Program-made: the position numbers and the translations under genes
The notes under the pieces: generated by a model
Told to the model about the DNA's origin: nothing
Database searches by the model: none
Seen by the model: only the letters and a program-made list of their open reading frames with translations
Shown here: in pieces, positions 12,638-19,391 of the stretch
Position numbering within the stretch: the stretch's first letter is position 1
Layout of the letters: every line of letters begins with the position of its first letter
Assembly: GCA_001781685.1 (NCBI GenBank)
Contig: MFLZ01000041.1
Span: 7,308-26,698 of the forward strand
Source: Candidatus Kaiserbacteria bacterium RIFCSPLOWO2_01_FULL_54_13
Lineage (GTDB): Bacteria > Patescibacteriota > Minisyncoccia > Phycocordibacterales > UBA2100
Direction of reading: 5' to 3'
Length of the DNA stretch: 19,391 bases

Positions 12638-13708
12638 ATGGTTGCTGATTTGTCCGATATCGTCCGGGTGCTCGTCCCTGCATTTGCCTCCTTTGTCGTA
12701 GGTATTGCCCTTACACCCGTCCTGACTCATTACTTATACAAGTACAAAGCGTGGAAAAAAAGCCCGGGTAAGATCGCACTCGACGGCTCGCCTGCTCACG
12801 CGTTTAACGACCTTCACAGCGTGCACGAGATGCGCGCACCGCGCATGGGAGGCATTGTAGTGTGGGGGAGCGTCCTCATTACGATCCTTGGCATCGCGCT
12901 CGTAGCTCGATTTATACCCGATGCCGCGATCCTCAAACTCGACTTCTTGAGCCGCAACCAGACGTGGATTCCGCTCGCAGCGCTCATGGTGGGTGCCATT
13001 GTGGGGCTCATTGACGACCTGTACCTGATTCGCCCGAAGGGCGAGGGCCTTCCGCTTTCGTACCGTCTTATTATTGTTGTAATCCTCTCCTCGTTCATCG
13101 GCATGTGGTTTTGGACAAAACTAGAGGTGACAGCGGTCAACATTCCGTTTTGGATGCCCTTAGAAATCGGCTGGCTTATCGTTCCCTTATTTGTGCTCGT
13201 TTCGCTCGCACTCTATGCCTCAGGCGTCATCGACGGCATCGACGGGCTTTCAGGCGGCGTGTTCGGCTCCATATTCGCTTCGTATTCCATAATCGCCTTC
13301 GCGCAAAACCAGATCGATCTGGCGGCGTTTTCCGCGGCAATCGTCGGAGGACTGCTTGCATTCTTGTGGTTCAACATCCCGCCCGCGCGCTTTTATATGA
13401 GCGACACAGGAACGATGGCCTTGACGCTCACCATCGCAACGATTGCGTTCATGACCGACGATCTCGGCGGGGGAGTGGGGATCGCGGTTCTACCGATTAT
13501 TGGGGCGCTTCTCGTTGTGACTGTTGCCTCTAATATCGCACAAGTCGCGTCCAAGAAATTGTTCGACATCAAAGTCCTGCGCATCGCGCCCTTGCATCAC
13601 CACTTCGAGGCCATAGGCTGGCCCGGCTACAAGGTCGTCATGCGCTACTGGGTGCTTTCGGTCGTCTTCGCTTTCTTGGGTGTCATCATCGCGCTCGCCG
13701 CGATCTGA
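12638..13708 (+). CDS. mraY: Phospho-N-acetylmuramoyl-pentapeptide-transferase
   Basis: A 356-residue, roughly ten-helix membrane enzyme that transfers phospho-MurNAc-pentapeptide from UDP to undecaprenyl phosphate, making lipid I. Key features are RAPRMGG (67-72), the catalytic pair D126-D127 (GLIDDLYLI), D256 in FYMSDTGTM, and the MraY-specific histidines at 320-322 in APLHHHFEAIGWPG. The usual NLTDGLDGL segment is VIDGIDGLSGG here (197-207), so the Asn before it is missing and the segment looks more like the WecA side of the superfamily. The HHH motif still supports MraY. It has its own -10 box and is followed by ftsW after 7 nt. MurG, the next enzyme in the pathway, is encoded about 1.8 kb downstream. 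Confidence 0.95.
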   Translation: MVADLSDIVRVLVPAFASFVVGIALTPVLTHYLYKYKAWKKSPGKIALDGSPAHAFNDLHSVHEMRAPRMGGIVVWGSVLITILGIALVARFIPDAAILKLDFLSRNQTWIPLAALMVGAIVGLIDDLYLIRPKGEGLPLSYRLIIVVILSSFIGMWFWTKLEVTAVNIPFWMPLEIGWLIVPLFVLVSLALYASGVIDGIDGLSGGVFGSIFASYSIIAFAQNQIDLAAFSAAIVGGLLAFLWFNIPPARFYMSDTGTMALTLTIATIAFMTDDLGGGVGIAVLPIIGALLVVTVASNIAQVASKKLFDIKVLRIAPLHHHFEAIGWPGYKVVMRYWVLSVVFAFLGVIIALAAI

Positions 13709-13715
13709 AAGCCCT

Positions 13716-14819
13716 ATGAGAACACGCGCTCGCATAGATAGGCGCCTTGCCTTGCTGATTGCGATGCTTGTCGGGGGTGGCGCGTTCGTCTTTGCTTCCG
13801 CGGTATTCGGACTTTTCGCACGGGGAGCGCCGAATATGAGTTCGGTGGTATTCAACCATGTGGTCTTCGGAATAGGAATAGGAATTGCCGCTCTCGCGAT
13901 TGCAAGCCGTGTCGACTACAAACATTGGCGTCGATTCGCACCGCACATTTTTGTCGCAACACTCGCCCTCACCGCGGCGGTATTCATTCCACAGCTCGGC
14001 TTCGAGCACGCGGGGGGACGGCGTTGGCTCTCCATCGCGGGTTATACGCTTCAACCTGCCGAGTTTCTCAAGGCTGGCTCGATCATCATGGCCGCCGCCT
14101 ACTTCACGACCGTTCGCACGCGAATCGAGAGCATCCGCTGGGGCCTTGGAGGTTTTCTCCTCATTCTCGCGGGTCCCGTTATTCTCCTCTTTGCACAGCC
14201 CGACCTTGGGACCCTCGGTGTCGTCGCAGCGTCGGTCACGGCGATTTATTTTGCGGCAGGAGCGCGCTTCCGCGATATCCTCATCATGGGAGCGATCAGC
14301 ATCATTGCCATCGGAGTGCTTGCGTACATGAGACCGTACGTACTCGACCGGATCGAGGTCTTTTTCGATCCTTCGCATGCACCGCAGGCGGAAGGGTACC
14401 AGATACGCCAGTCTCTCATCGCCATTGGCTCAGGCGGCCTTTTCGGCCGCGGCTTTGGACAGAGTGTCCAGAAATTTACATACCTTCCGGAGCCGATGGG
14501 AGATTCGATTTTCGCCGTGATCGGCGAGGAATTCGGATTCTTCGGTAGCGTGATACTGGTAGGCGTGTTTCTCTTTCTCGCTCTTCGAGGTTTCAGCACG
14601 GCAGCGAGAGCGCCCGATCTTTTTGGAGGGCTTCTTGCAGTCGGTATCTCAACCTACCTCGTGGCGGAAGCGTTCATCAACATCGGCGCCTTATTGGGGC
14701 TCGCGCCGCTCACAGGGATTCCCCTCACGTTCATCAGTCAGGGCGGAAGCGCAATGCTCGCCTCTCTCGGAAGCGCCGGCATCCTCCTCTCCATCTCCCG
14801 CCACACGACAAGACAGTAA
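13716..14819 (+). CDS. ftsW: Septal peptidoglycan glycosyltransferase FtsW (SEDS family)
   Basis: A 367-residue, ten-helix SEDS protein. Conserved stretches are GGRRWLSI, LQPAEFLK, QPDLGT, the long loop EGYQIRQSLIAIGSGGLFGR followed by GFGQS and YLPEPMGDSIFAVIGEEFGF, and FINIGALLGLAPLTGIPLTF then ISQGGSAM. These identify FtsW/RodA, and the PEPMGDSIFAVIGEEFGF and ISQGGSAM forms plus the mraY-murG setting favour FtsW. It polymerises lipid II into glycan strands with its partner penicillin-binding protein, which is not in the window. The frame extends to 13680, but the ATG at 13716, 7 nt after the mraY stop and preceding a basic tail (RTRARIDRR), is preferred. Confidence 0.94.
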   Translation: MRTRARIDRRLALLIAMLVGGGAFVFASAVFGLFARGAPNMSSVVFNHVVFGIGIGIAALAIASRVDYKHWRRFAPHIFVATLALTAAVFIPQLGFEHAGGRRWLSIAGYTLQPAEFLKAGSIIMAAAYFTTVRTRIESIRWGLGGFLLILAGPVILLFAQPDLGTLGVVAASVTAIYFAAGARFRDILIMGAISIIAIGVLAYMRPYVLDRIEVFFDPSHAPQAEGYQIRQSLIAIGSGGLFGRGFGQSVQKFTYLPEPMGDSIFAVIGEEFGFFGSVILVGVFLFLALRGFSTAARAPDLFGGLLAVGISTYLVAEAFINIGALLGLAPLTGIPLTFISQGGSAMLASLGSAGILLSISRHTTRQ

Positions 14820-14822
14820 TTA

Positions 14823-14831
14823 TGCTATAGT
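14823..14831 (+). promoter_or_regulatory. Extended -10 promoter for the small gene pair
   Basis: TGCTATAGT provides TGn and TATAGT (14826-14831), 7 nt before the ATG at 14839. The pair therefore seems to be transcribed from its own promoter just behind ftsW. Confidence 0.5.
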
Positions 14832-14838
14832 GGAGAAT

Positions 14839-15006
14839 ATGAAAAGAAAAAAAACGAAGGTCACGGAAGGATACACGCCTGCAGAAATGAGATCGCTGAT
14901 GCACGCATACATTGAGAAATCAGCAGAACGTCTCCGGAAACGGCTACGCCAGGCATGGAAGAAACAGGGAGTTGAACGGCGTTCACGTCATGGAATTGTG
15001 GTATAA
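14839..15006 (+). CDS. Small basic protein of unknown function, first of an overlapping pair
   Basis: A 55-residue, highly basic protein: an N-terminal MKRKKTKVTEGYTPAEMRSL, then a helix AYIEKSAERLRKRLRQAWKK and the end RRSRHGIVV. It is not recognised. The long amphipathic, Arg/Lys-rich helix suggests nucleic-acid or partner binding. Its last 17 nt overlap the next gene in another frame, and it has its own promoter, an arrangement typical of toxin-antitoxin pairs but not proof of one. It interrupts the cell-wall gene order between ftsW and murG. Confidence 0.5.
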   Translation: MKRKKTKVTEGYTPAEMRSLMHAYIEKSAERLRKRLRQAWKKQGVERRSRHGIVV

Positions 15007-15340
15007 GAGATCCGCTCGGATCGATCTCGAGTCGTTCGTCGATCACTACGAAGAAGCGTTTCGAGAATTGTACCGGGATACTGGATTGCGGAACGAATCC
15101 GCAATCATTGATGGGTATCAGAAGAATGCCGTTAGGCTATATGATACCATCGCAAATGCAATTGATGCGCGTCTTGTGGAGACAAGAGTGCTCGGCCGGA
15201 AGCGTTTGCCATACAACTGGAACGAGGTCAGTTTCTACGTTGGCAGCAGATTAGTTGTCGTGCATTACTCAGAAGACAAAAAACTAAAGCTAAGGTGGGT
15301 TGAAGCGATTTCGATAGACCGAAAACCTATTGTCTTTTGA
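14990..15340 (+). CDS. Unknown protein, second of an overlapping pair in the cell-wall cluster
   Basis: A 116-residue protein that I do not recognise. The first half is helical (ARIDLESFVDHYEEAFRELY and AVRLYDTIANAIDARLVETR). The second half is rich in strands (NEVSFYVGSRLVVVHYSE, then KLKLRWVEAISIDRKPIVF). The frame is open from 14912, but the ATG at 14990 (MELWYKRSARI) gives a 17-nt overlap with the preceding gene and is preferred; the extra upstream residues are antitoxin-like in no way. With its small basic partner it has the size and overlap of a toxin-antitoxin pair. A fold-level resemblance to RelE-like toxins is possible but not visible in sequence. No function is assigned. Confidence 0.5.
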   Translation: MELWYKRSARIDLESFVDHYEEAFRELYRDTGLRNESAIIDGYQKNAVRLYDTIANAIDARLVETRVLGRKRLPYNWNEVSFYVGSRLVVVHYSEDKKLKLRWVEAISIDRKPIVF

Positions 15341-15368
15341 ACCAGTAAAAATCCCCGCGAAGCTACAG

Positions 15369-15390
15369 GCCATTCGACTACGCTCACGGC
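15369..15390 (+). repeat. TTCGAC-TAC-GCTCAC dispersed repeat in the ftsW-murG gap
   Basis: CATTCGACTACGCTCACGGC lies between the small gene pair and murG. It belongs to the same family as the copies inside dnaJ and gltX. Confidence 0.45.
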
Positions 15391-15464
15391 AAGCCGAAAG
15401 GGAAGTGAAAGAGAAACGGCCGTTAGAGATACCGTCAAGGCCCGCAAACGCCTTCATTAAAGCG

Positions 15465-15473
15465 TGATAAAAT
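15465..15473 (+). promoter_or_regulatory. Extended -10 promoter for murG
   Basis: TGATAAAAT gives TGn and TAAAAT (15468-15473), 10 nt before the murG ATG at 15484. The predicted leader is at most a few nucleotides. Confidence 0.45.
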
Positions 15474-15483
15474 ATATCTCACT

Positions 15484-16626
15484 ATGAAAATCGTGCTCAC
15501 GGGCGGCGGGAGCGGCGGGCACTTTTACCCGCTTATTGCCGTTGCTGAGGCACTCGAGGACATCGCAAAAGAGAAAAAACTAATCGAGCCTGAGCTCTTC
15601 TACATTGGCCCTGAACCCTTCGACAGGGCGACGCTTTTGGAGCACGAGATAATTCACAAACCGACTGCCGCGGGAAAAATACGGCGATACCCGAGCGTCT
15701 TCAACGTTCTTGATTTATTTAAAACTGTGTGGGGAACCATTCGCGCGATCATCGAGCTGTTCCGCACCTATCCCGACGTCGTTTTTTCAACGGGCGGCTT
15801 TGCTGCGTTCCCGACACTCTATGCCGCACGCATTCTTACGATCCCCATCGTAATTTATGACGCCGACGCCGCACCGGGACGAGTCTCTCGCTGGTCGGCA
15901 TCATTTGCCCGCTGGATCGCACTCGCGCACCCCGATGCCGCGGAACACTTTCAGAAAAAGCACCTCGACAAAATTGCGCGCACGGGACATCCCATTCGCA
16001 AGGAGATCGAGGTCGTAGCAATGGAAGGCGGACACGAATTCCTCAAGCTGGAAGAGACGGCGCCAACCATCTTTGTCATGGGTGGCTCTTCGGGCGCACG
16101 CGCGATCAACGAAGCGCTCCTGAATGCGCTCCCTTCACTCGTGGAGCGATACAACGTCGTTCACCAGACCGGACGCGCCAACCTCGAAGAAGTGCAACAA
16201 GTTGCAAAGGTAGTTCTCCGAGACTCGCGGTACAAGAACCGCTACCGTGCCTTTGGTCTTCTCAATACGCTCGCGCTCCGTATGGCAGCCGGCATTTCCT
16301 CTCTAATTGTCTCCCGAGCCGGAAGCGGGACAATATTTGAGATTGCAAGCTGGGGAATCCCTGCGATTCTTATCCCCATACCCACCGAAATATCACACGA
16401 CCAAACTGAAAATGCCTTCTCCTACGCGCGAGCAGGGGCCGCAACAGTCCTTGAGCAACACAATTTGACACATCATCTCCTCATCGCAGAGATCGACAGA
16501 ACGATGGGAGATCCCGCACTCCGCGAAAAAATGAGGACCGCCGCAAAGCAATTTGCCCGCCCTCAAGCTGCACGCAAAATCGCCCAAATTATTGTGGACA
16601 CAGCTCTCGAACACACATCAAAATAA
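15484..16626 (+). CDS. murG: UDP-N-acetylglucosamine transferase MurG
   Basis: A 380-residue GT-B glycosyltransferase that adds GlcNAc to lipid I, forming lipid II at the inner face of the membrane. The glycine-rich loop GGGSGGH (7-13), STGGFAAFP (102-110), GGSSGARAINE (200-210), SRAGSGTIFEIASWGIP (277-293) and DQTENA (306-311) match the family. The acceptor-side motif that is usually HEQNxxPG reads YDADAAPG here (125-132), so the His, Glu, Gln and Asn are replaced by Tyr, Asp, Ala and Asp. All UDP-GlcNAc-binding elements remain, so activity is likely. It starts behind an extended -10 box and is followed by a palindromic hairpin and gltX. Confidence 0.95.
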   Translation: MKIVLTGGGSGGHFYPLIAVAEALEDIAKEKKLIEPELFYIGPEPFDRATLLEHEIIHKPTAAGKIRRYPSVFNVLDLFKTVWGTIRAIIELFRTYPDVVFSTGGFAAFPTLYAARILTIPIVIYDADAAPGRVSRWSASFARWIALAHPDAAEHFQKKHLDKIARTGHPIRKEIEVVAMEGGHEFLKLEETAPTIFVMGGSSGARAINEALLNALPSLVERYNVVHQTGRANLEEVQQVAKVVLRDSRYKNRYRAFGLLNTLALRMAAGISSLIVSRAGSGTIFEIASWGIPAILIPIPTEISHDQTENAFSYARAGAATVLEQHNLTHHLLIAEIDRTMGDPALREKMRTAAKQFARPQAARKIAQIIVDTALEHTSK

Positions 16627-16652
16627 ATATGGACACGGCGTGTCCATATTTT
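16626..16652. terminator. Perfect 11-bp hairpin between murG and gltX
   Basis: AATATGGACAC (16626-16636) pairs perfectly with GTGTCCATATT (16640-16650) around a GGC loop, starting on the last base of the murG stop codon. TTTT (16649-16652) closes it, so it can act as a weak terminator. It also reaches to within 9 nt of the gltX ATG and covers the only -10-like sequence there (TATTTT), so it may instead be an operator. Confidence 0.5.
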
Positions 16653-16660
16653 GACAACGT

Positions 16661-18010
16661 ATGGCAAAAGTAATCACGCGTTTTCCGCCGTCACCTACCG
16701 GTTACTTCCACATCGGGAGCGCGCGCACGGCGCTTTTCAACTATCTCTTCACTGCGAGAGAAGGGGGAGTAATGTACCTCCGTTTTGAAGACACCGACAG
16801 AGAACGATGCAAGAAGGAATTCGAGGAGGACATCATCGCGGGACTCGACTGGCTCAAGATTCCATACACGAGCGCCGTACCCTTGCGACAATCGGAACGC
16901 CTCTCTACCTACCGTGAATATCTCCGTGCGCTCATTGAAAAAGGAGCTGCCTATGAAGCCGAAGAGGCCGAGGGAGGGAATGGTTCGACTTCGCTCACCA
17001 CAAAGGGGAGAGTCGTGCGGTTCAAAAACCCAAACACACGCATCACGTTCAACGACCTCATACGCGGCGATGTTTCCTTCGATACGACTGAGCTCAAGGA
17101 CTTCGTCATCGCGCGCAACGTGGATGACCCCCTCTACCACATGGCAGTCGTCGCGGACGATCACGACATGGGAGTCACGCATGTGATTCGGGGAGAAGAT
17201 CACATCTCAAACACGCCACGGCAAATTTTGATTTTGGAAGCACTCGGATTCGAGAGGCCAGTGTACGCACACATTCCGCTAATTCACGCGCCGGACCGCA
17301 GCAAACTCTCGAAGCGCCACGGCGCAGTGTCCATAAACGAATATCGCTCGGACGGCTACCTCCCCGAAGCGCTTGTGAATTATCTTGCTCTCCTCGGGTG
17401 GACGCCGCCATCCGGGCGGGAAAAAATGCCGCTAGCGGACATGGTTGCAGAGTTTGACCTAAAAGACGTTCACGCAGGCGGCGCTATTTTCGATATTGAA
17501 AAACTACGCTGGCTCAATCGTCAATACATTCTCGAAATGCCCGACGAGAGAATCCAAGCAGAAATAGAACTTCGAATTCCTGAAAAGAACAGCGGCATTG
17601 CGGCAAAGCTCGTGTCACTTGTCCGCGAACGCATACACCTCTGGGGCGATATAGACGCGATGGCAAAAGGCGGCGAATTCGACTACTTCTTTTCCGATCC
17701 AGCACTCGACATCTCCAAAGTGCCCGGAAAGGGGAGTGACGCCGCGACTGCGAGGAGGCACCTTGCGAGACTTCGAGAACTTCTCTCGGCACTTCCGTCT
17801 TTGGGAAATCTCGAACCTGAGCAGATAAAAAAGGCCATCTGGGACTACGCCGAGGCCGAAGGGCGCGGAAACGTCTTGTGGCCACTGCGATACGCTCTCA
17901 CTGGCAAAGAGCGCAGTCCCGATCCTTTCACGGTCGCTGCGATTATCGGAAGAGACTCGATCGAGCGGCGCATCGAGACTGCGATAAGCGCACTTGAGAA
18001 TCGGTCATGA
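16661..18010 (+). CDS. gltX: Glutamyl-tRNA synthetase
   Basis: A 449-residue class I synthetase. The HIGH-type motif is in SPTGYFHIGSARTALF (11-26) and the KMSKS-type motif is KLSKRHG (215-221). It charges tRNA-Glu in the cytoplasm and in organisms of this kind often also tRNA-Gln, with GatCAB correction. The Cys residues of the zinc-binding loop found in some GluRS are absent. In that loop, residues 108-116 (GSTSLTTKG) are encoded by a copy of the dispersed repeat TTCGAC-TTC-GCTCACCAC, in frame. The loop is followed by the conserved VVRFKNP and DLIRGDVSFD. The C-terminal anticodon domain is shorter than usual. The stop overlaps the start of the peptidase gene (ATGA). Confidence 0.96.
   Translation: MAKVITRFPPSPTGYFHIGSARTALFNYLFTAREGGVMYLRFEDTDRERCKKEFEEDIIAGLDWLKIPYTSAVPLRQSERLSTYREYLRALIEKGAAYEAEEAEGGNGSTSLTTKGRVVRFKNPNTRITFNDLIRGDVSFDTTELKDFVIARNVDDPLYHMAVVADDHDMGVTHVIRGEDHISNTPRQILILEALGFERPVYAHIPLIHAPDRSKLSKRHGAVSINEYRSDGYLPEALVNYLALLGWTPPSGREKMPLADMVAEFDLKDVHAGGAIFDIEKLRWLNRQYILEMPDERIQAEIELRIPEKNSGIAAKLVSLVRERIHLWGDIDAMAKGGEFDYFFSDPALDISKVPGKGSDAATARRHLARLRELLSALPSLGNLEPEQIKKAIWDYAEAEGRGNVLWPLRYALTGKERSPDPFTVAAIIGRDSIERRIETAISALENRS
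16982..17004 (+). repeat. TTCGAC-TTC-GCTCACCAC dispersed repeat inside gltX
   Basis: GGTTCGACTTCGCTCACCAC matches the dnaJ copy except for the spacer (TTC in place of AG) and adds three in-frame triplets of a variable loop. Fifteen nt of it (TTCGCTCACCACAAA) also occur at 9014-9028 just before aspS. Confidence 0.5.
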
Positions 18011-19275
18011 AGAAGGTGAGCATCACACTAGCGGGAGTCGCACTCATTATCCCGTTTGCGGCACAAGGCCAGTCAGCTGAGGAAATCCAGTCGCAGATCG
18101 AAGGCCACAATGCGCAGATCGAGCAGCTCAACAAGGACATCGCTGCATATGAAAAGCAGCTTACGGAAGTGGGCGCGAAGAAGCAGACTCTTCAGAACAC
18201 GCTTACTCAGCTTGACATTCAACGCAAAAAGATCACGGCCTCAATCAGCGTCACAAAGAACAAAATTGGCGCGCTCCAGCTCGAAATCCAGGCCCTATCC
18301 AGAAACATTAAGAGTAAAGAAGGCTCCATACGTGTCGAACAAGCGGGTCTCGCACAGACTATCCGTCACCTCAACGAGGCAGAGCGACAAACGCTCGTAC
18401 TTGCAATACTTTCATCGGGCAACCTGAATAATATTTGGAGCGACGTAGACGCAAGCTATGCGCTCCAAGAAGCCGTCCGCGAAGACATTGAGAATCTCTC
18501 GAGTCAGAAGGAATCGCTCACGAACACGAAAAACGCGACAGAACAAAAGAAAGCCGAATTGGTCAAACAGCAGAACAACCTCGTTGCCGAGCAGGGATCG
18601 CTCGACGCTACGCGAAAAGCCCAAAACGAGCTCCTTGCCCAAACAAAGGCTCAGGAGTCTAATTACCAAGCTCTCCTTCGCGAAAAGCAGGCCGCCAAGG
18701 CCAGTTTTGAGGCAGCGCTCATTGACCTGCAGACGCGATTGCAATACACGATCGACCCTTCGCAAATTCCTCCGGCGGGGAAGGGGATTTTACGCTGGCC
18801 CCTCGACAACGTGAAAGTGACGCAATCCTTTGGGGACACCGATTTTGCGCGTGCAGGAGGATATGCGGGACGAGGACATAATGGCATCGACTTCCGGGCC
18901 TCAATAGGCAATCCAATAAGAGCTGCCCTCACTGGCACAGTAACAGGAACAGGAAATACAGACACGGTGCGGGGCTGCTACTCCTACGGAAAGTGGGTCC
19001 TCATTAAGCACGGAAACGGTCTGGCAACGCTCTATGCGCACCTGTCGCAAATAAACGCCACACAGGGACAATCTGTCGCCACGGGCCAAGTGATCGGCTA
19101 CAGTGGCTCTACGGGCTATGCGACGGGCCCGCACCTCCATTTCGGTGTCTACGTCTCTTCCGCCACACAAATCATAAGGCTCGGAGATGCCACAAACAAA
19201 ACGACCTCTTGTTCAAACGCCGTGATGCCCGTCGCTCCGTTGTCGGCGTATCTCAATCCAATCGACTACCTTTAA
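18007..19275 (+). CDS. Exported M23 (LytM-type) peptidase with coiled coil, EnvC-like
   Basis: A 422-residue protein. A signal peptide (about 1-22, KK then a hydrophobic run ending AAQGQS) is followed by a long coiled coil (about 24-245, many Gln/Lys/Glu heptads) and a C-terminal M23 domain (about 265-422). Zinc ligands and catalytic residues are present: H291 and D295 in GHNGIDF, H345 in YAHLS, and H376-L-H378 in GPHLHFGVY. It should therefore be an active murein endopeptidase rather than a degenerate EnvC-type activator, though the coiled-coil plus LytM layout is that of EnvC. It probably acts outside the membrane in wall remodelling at division, consistent with the ftsW/murG neighbourhood. 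The start overlaps the gltX stop by 4 nt. Confidence 0.93.
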   Translation: MKKVSITLAGVALIIPFAAQGQSAEEIQSQIEGHNAQIEQLNKDIAAYEKQLTEVGAKKQTLQNTLTQLDIQRKKITASISVTKNKIGALQLEIQALSRNIKSKEGSIRVEQAGLAQTIRHLNEAERQTLVLAILSSGNLNNIWSDVDASYALQEAVREDIENLSSQKESLTNTKNATEQKKAELVKQQNNLVAEQGSLDATRKAQNELLAQTKAQESNYQALLREKQAAKASFEAALIDLQTRLQYTIDPSQIPPAGKGILRWPLDNVKVTQSFGDTDFARAGGYAGRGHNGIDFRASIGNPIRAALTGTVTGTGNTDTVRGCYSYGKWVLIKHGNGLATLYAHLSQINATQGQSVATGQVIGYSGSTGYATGPHLHFGVYVSSATQIIRLGDATNKTTSCSNAVMPVAPLSAYLNPIDYL

Positions 19276-19307
19276 GCTCATTTGGGGTTCGCATAGCGCG
19301 CGCGTTA

Positions 19308-19391
19308 ACCTTTGAATTAGGACACCTGGGTTTGAGAATCCAGGTATATGCGCCAAAAATCATTTGTTCAGTTGTCGTACGAAGAGCGTGT
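19308..19391 (+). mobile_element. Probable left end of an IS30-family insertion sequence (cut by window edge)
   Basis: The 72 bp after the M23 gene show no gene until an ATG at 19348. TTTGAATTAGGACACC (19312-19327) before it looks like a possible terminal repeat of an IS30-type element, and CCTGG/CCAGG (19326-19330/19340-19344) can pair. The other end lies outside the window, so the boundary is a guess. Confidence 0.35.
19348..19391 (+). CDS. IS30-family transposase, N-terminal fragment (runs off the window)
   Basis: The first 14 codons and part of the next read MRQKSFVQLSYEERV. The FxQLSYEERVxI pattern is the start of the helix-turn-helix region of IS30-family transposases, which cut and join DNA at the element's inverted repeats. 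The gene is truncated only by the end of the window. The call rests on these few residues and could be another HTH_38-type protein. Confidence 0.55.
   Translation, partial: MRQKSFVQLSYEER

Overview
The window looks like part of a chromosome from a Candidate Phyla Radiation (Patescibacteria) bacterium, most like Parcubacteria/Kaiserbacteria. This is an inference. It rests on the mix of a divergent peptidoglycan set (mraY, ftsW, murG), an archaeal-size aspartyl-tRNA synthetase, a stand-alone wHTH/Cas2-like (PaaX-like) regulator, many very small genes, 4-bp ATGA overlaps, and start codons that repeatedly sit 6-10 nt behind a -10 box, which suggests leaderless mRNAs.

Layout. 1-418 has no convincing gene but is dense in perfect hairpins and may be a structured RNA. 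A PaaX/Cas2-like gene (minus, 440-1009) is bracketed by two near-identical palindromes, one of them inside its predicted promoter. dnaJ follows, then a repeat-rich intergenic segment, a small membrane protein, and a hicBA toxin-antitoxin module. Just beyond hicBA lies a second, diverged copy of the last 18 codons of that membrane protein gene, as if hicBA had been inserted at the gene's 3' end. Next is an accessory block: a PQ-loop-like membrane protein translationally coupled to speD, and, convergent to it, a guanidinoacetate-methyltransferase-like enzyme. A second accessory block (5424-7351) encodes a PSxAD-type membrane sensor, a small soluble protein and a soluble histidine kinase, probably a sensor split over three genes. 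Then come a small coiled-coil protein and a decayed vapBC-like locus with an intact antitoxin-like gene and only the first third of the PIN toxin.

From 7998 the content is mostly housekeeping: trpS, aspS, scpA-scpB (chromosome condensation), a D-Ala-D-Ala carboxypeptidase-like protein, mraY, ftsW, an unrecognised pair of small overlapping genes, murG, gltX and an M23 peptidase with a long coiled coil. This links tRNA charging, chromosome segregation and septal wall synthesis/remodelling. The right edge cuts into what appears to be the first codons of an IS30-family transposase.

The most notable signals beyond routine annotation are the paired palindromes around the Cas2-like gene, the hicBA cassette with the regenerated gene tail, the SpeD/GAMT-like pair, the split sensor, period-7 inverted repeat arrays in two intergenic regions, a TTCGAC...GCTCA repeat embedded in frame in dnaJ and gltX, and the unknown gene pair inside the cell-wall cluster.
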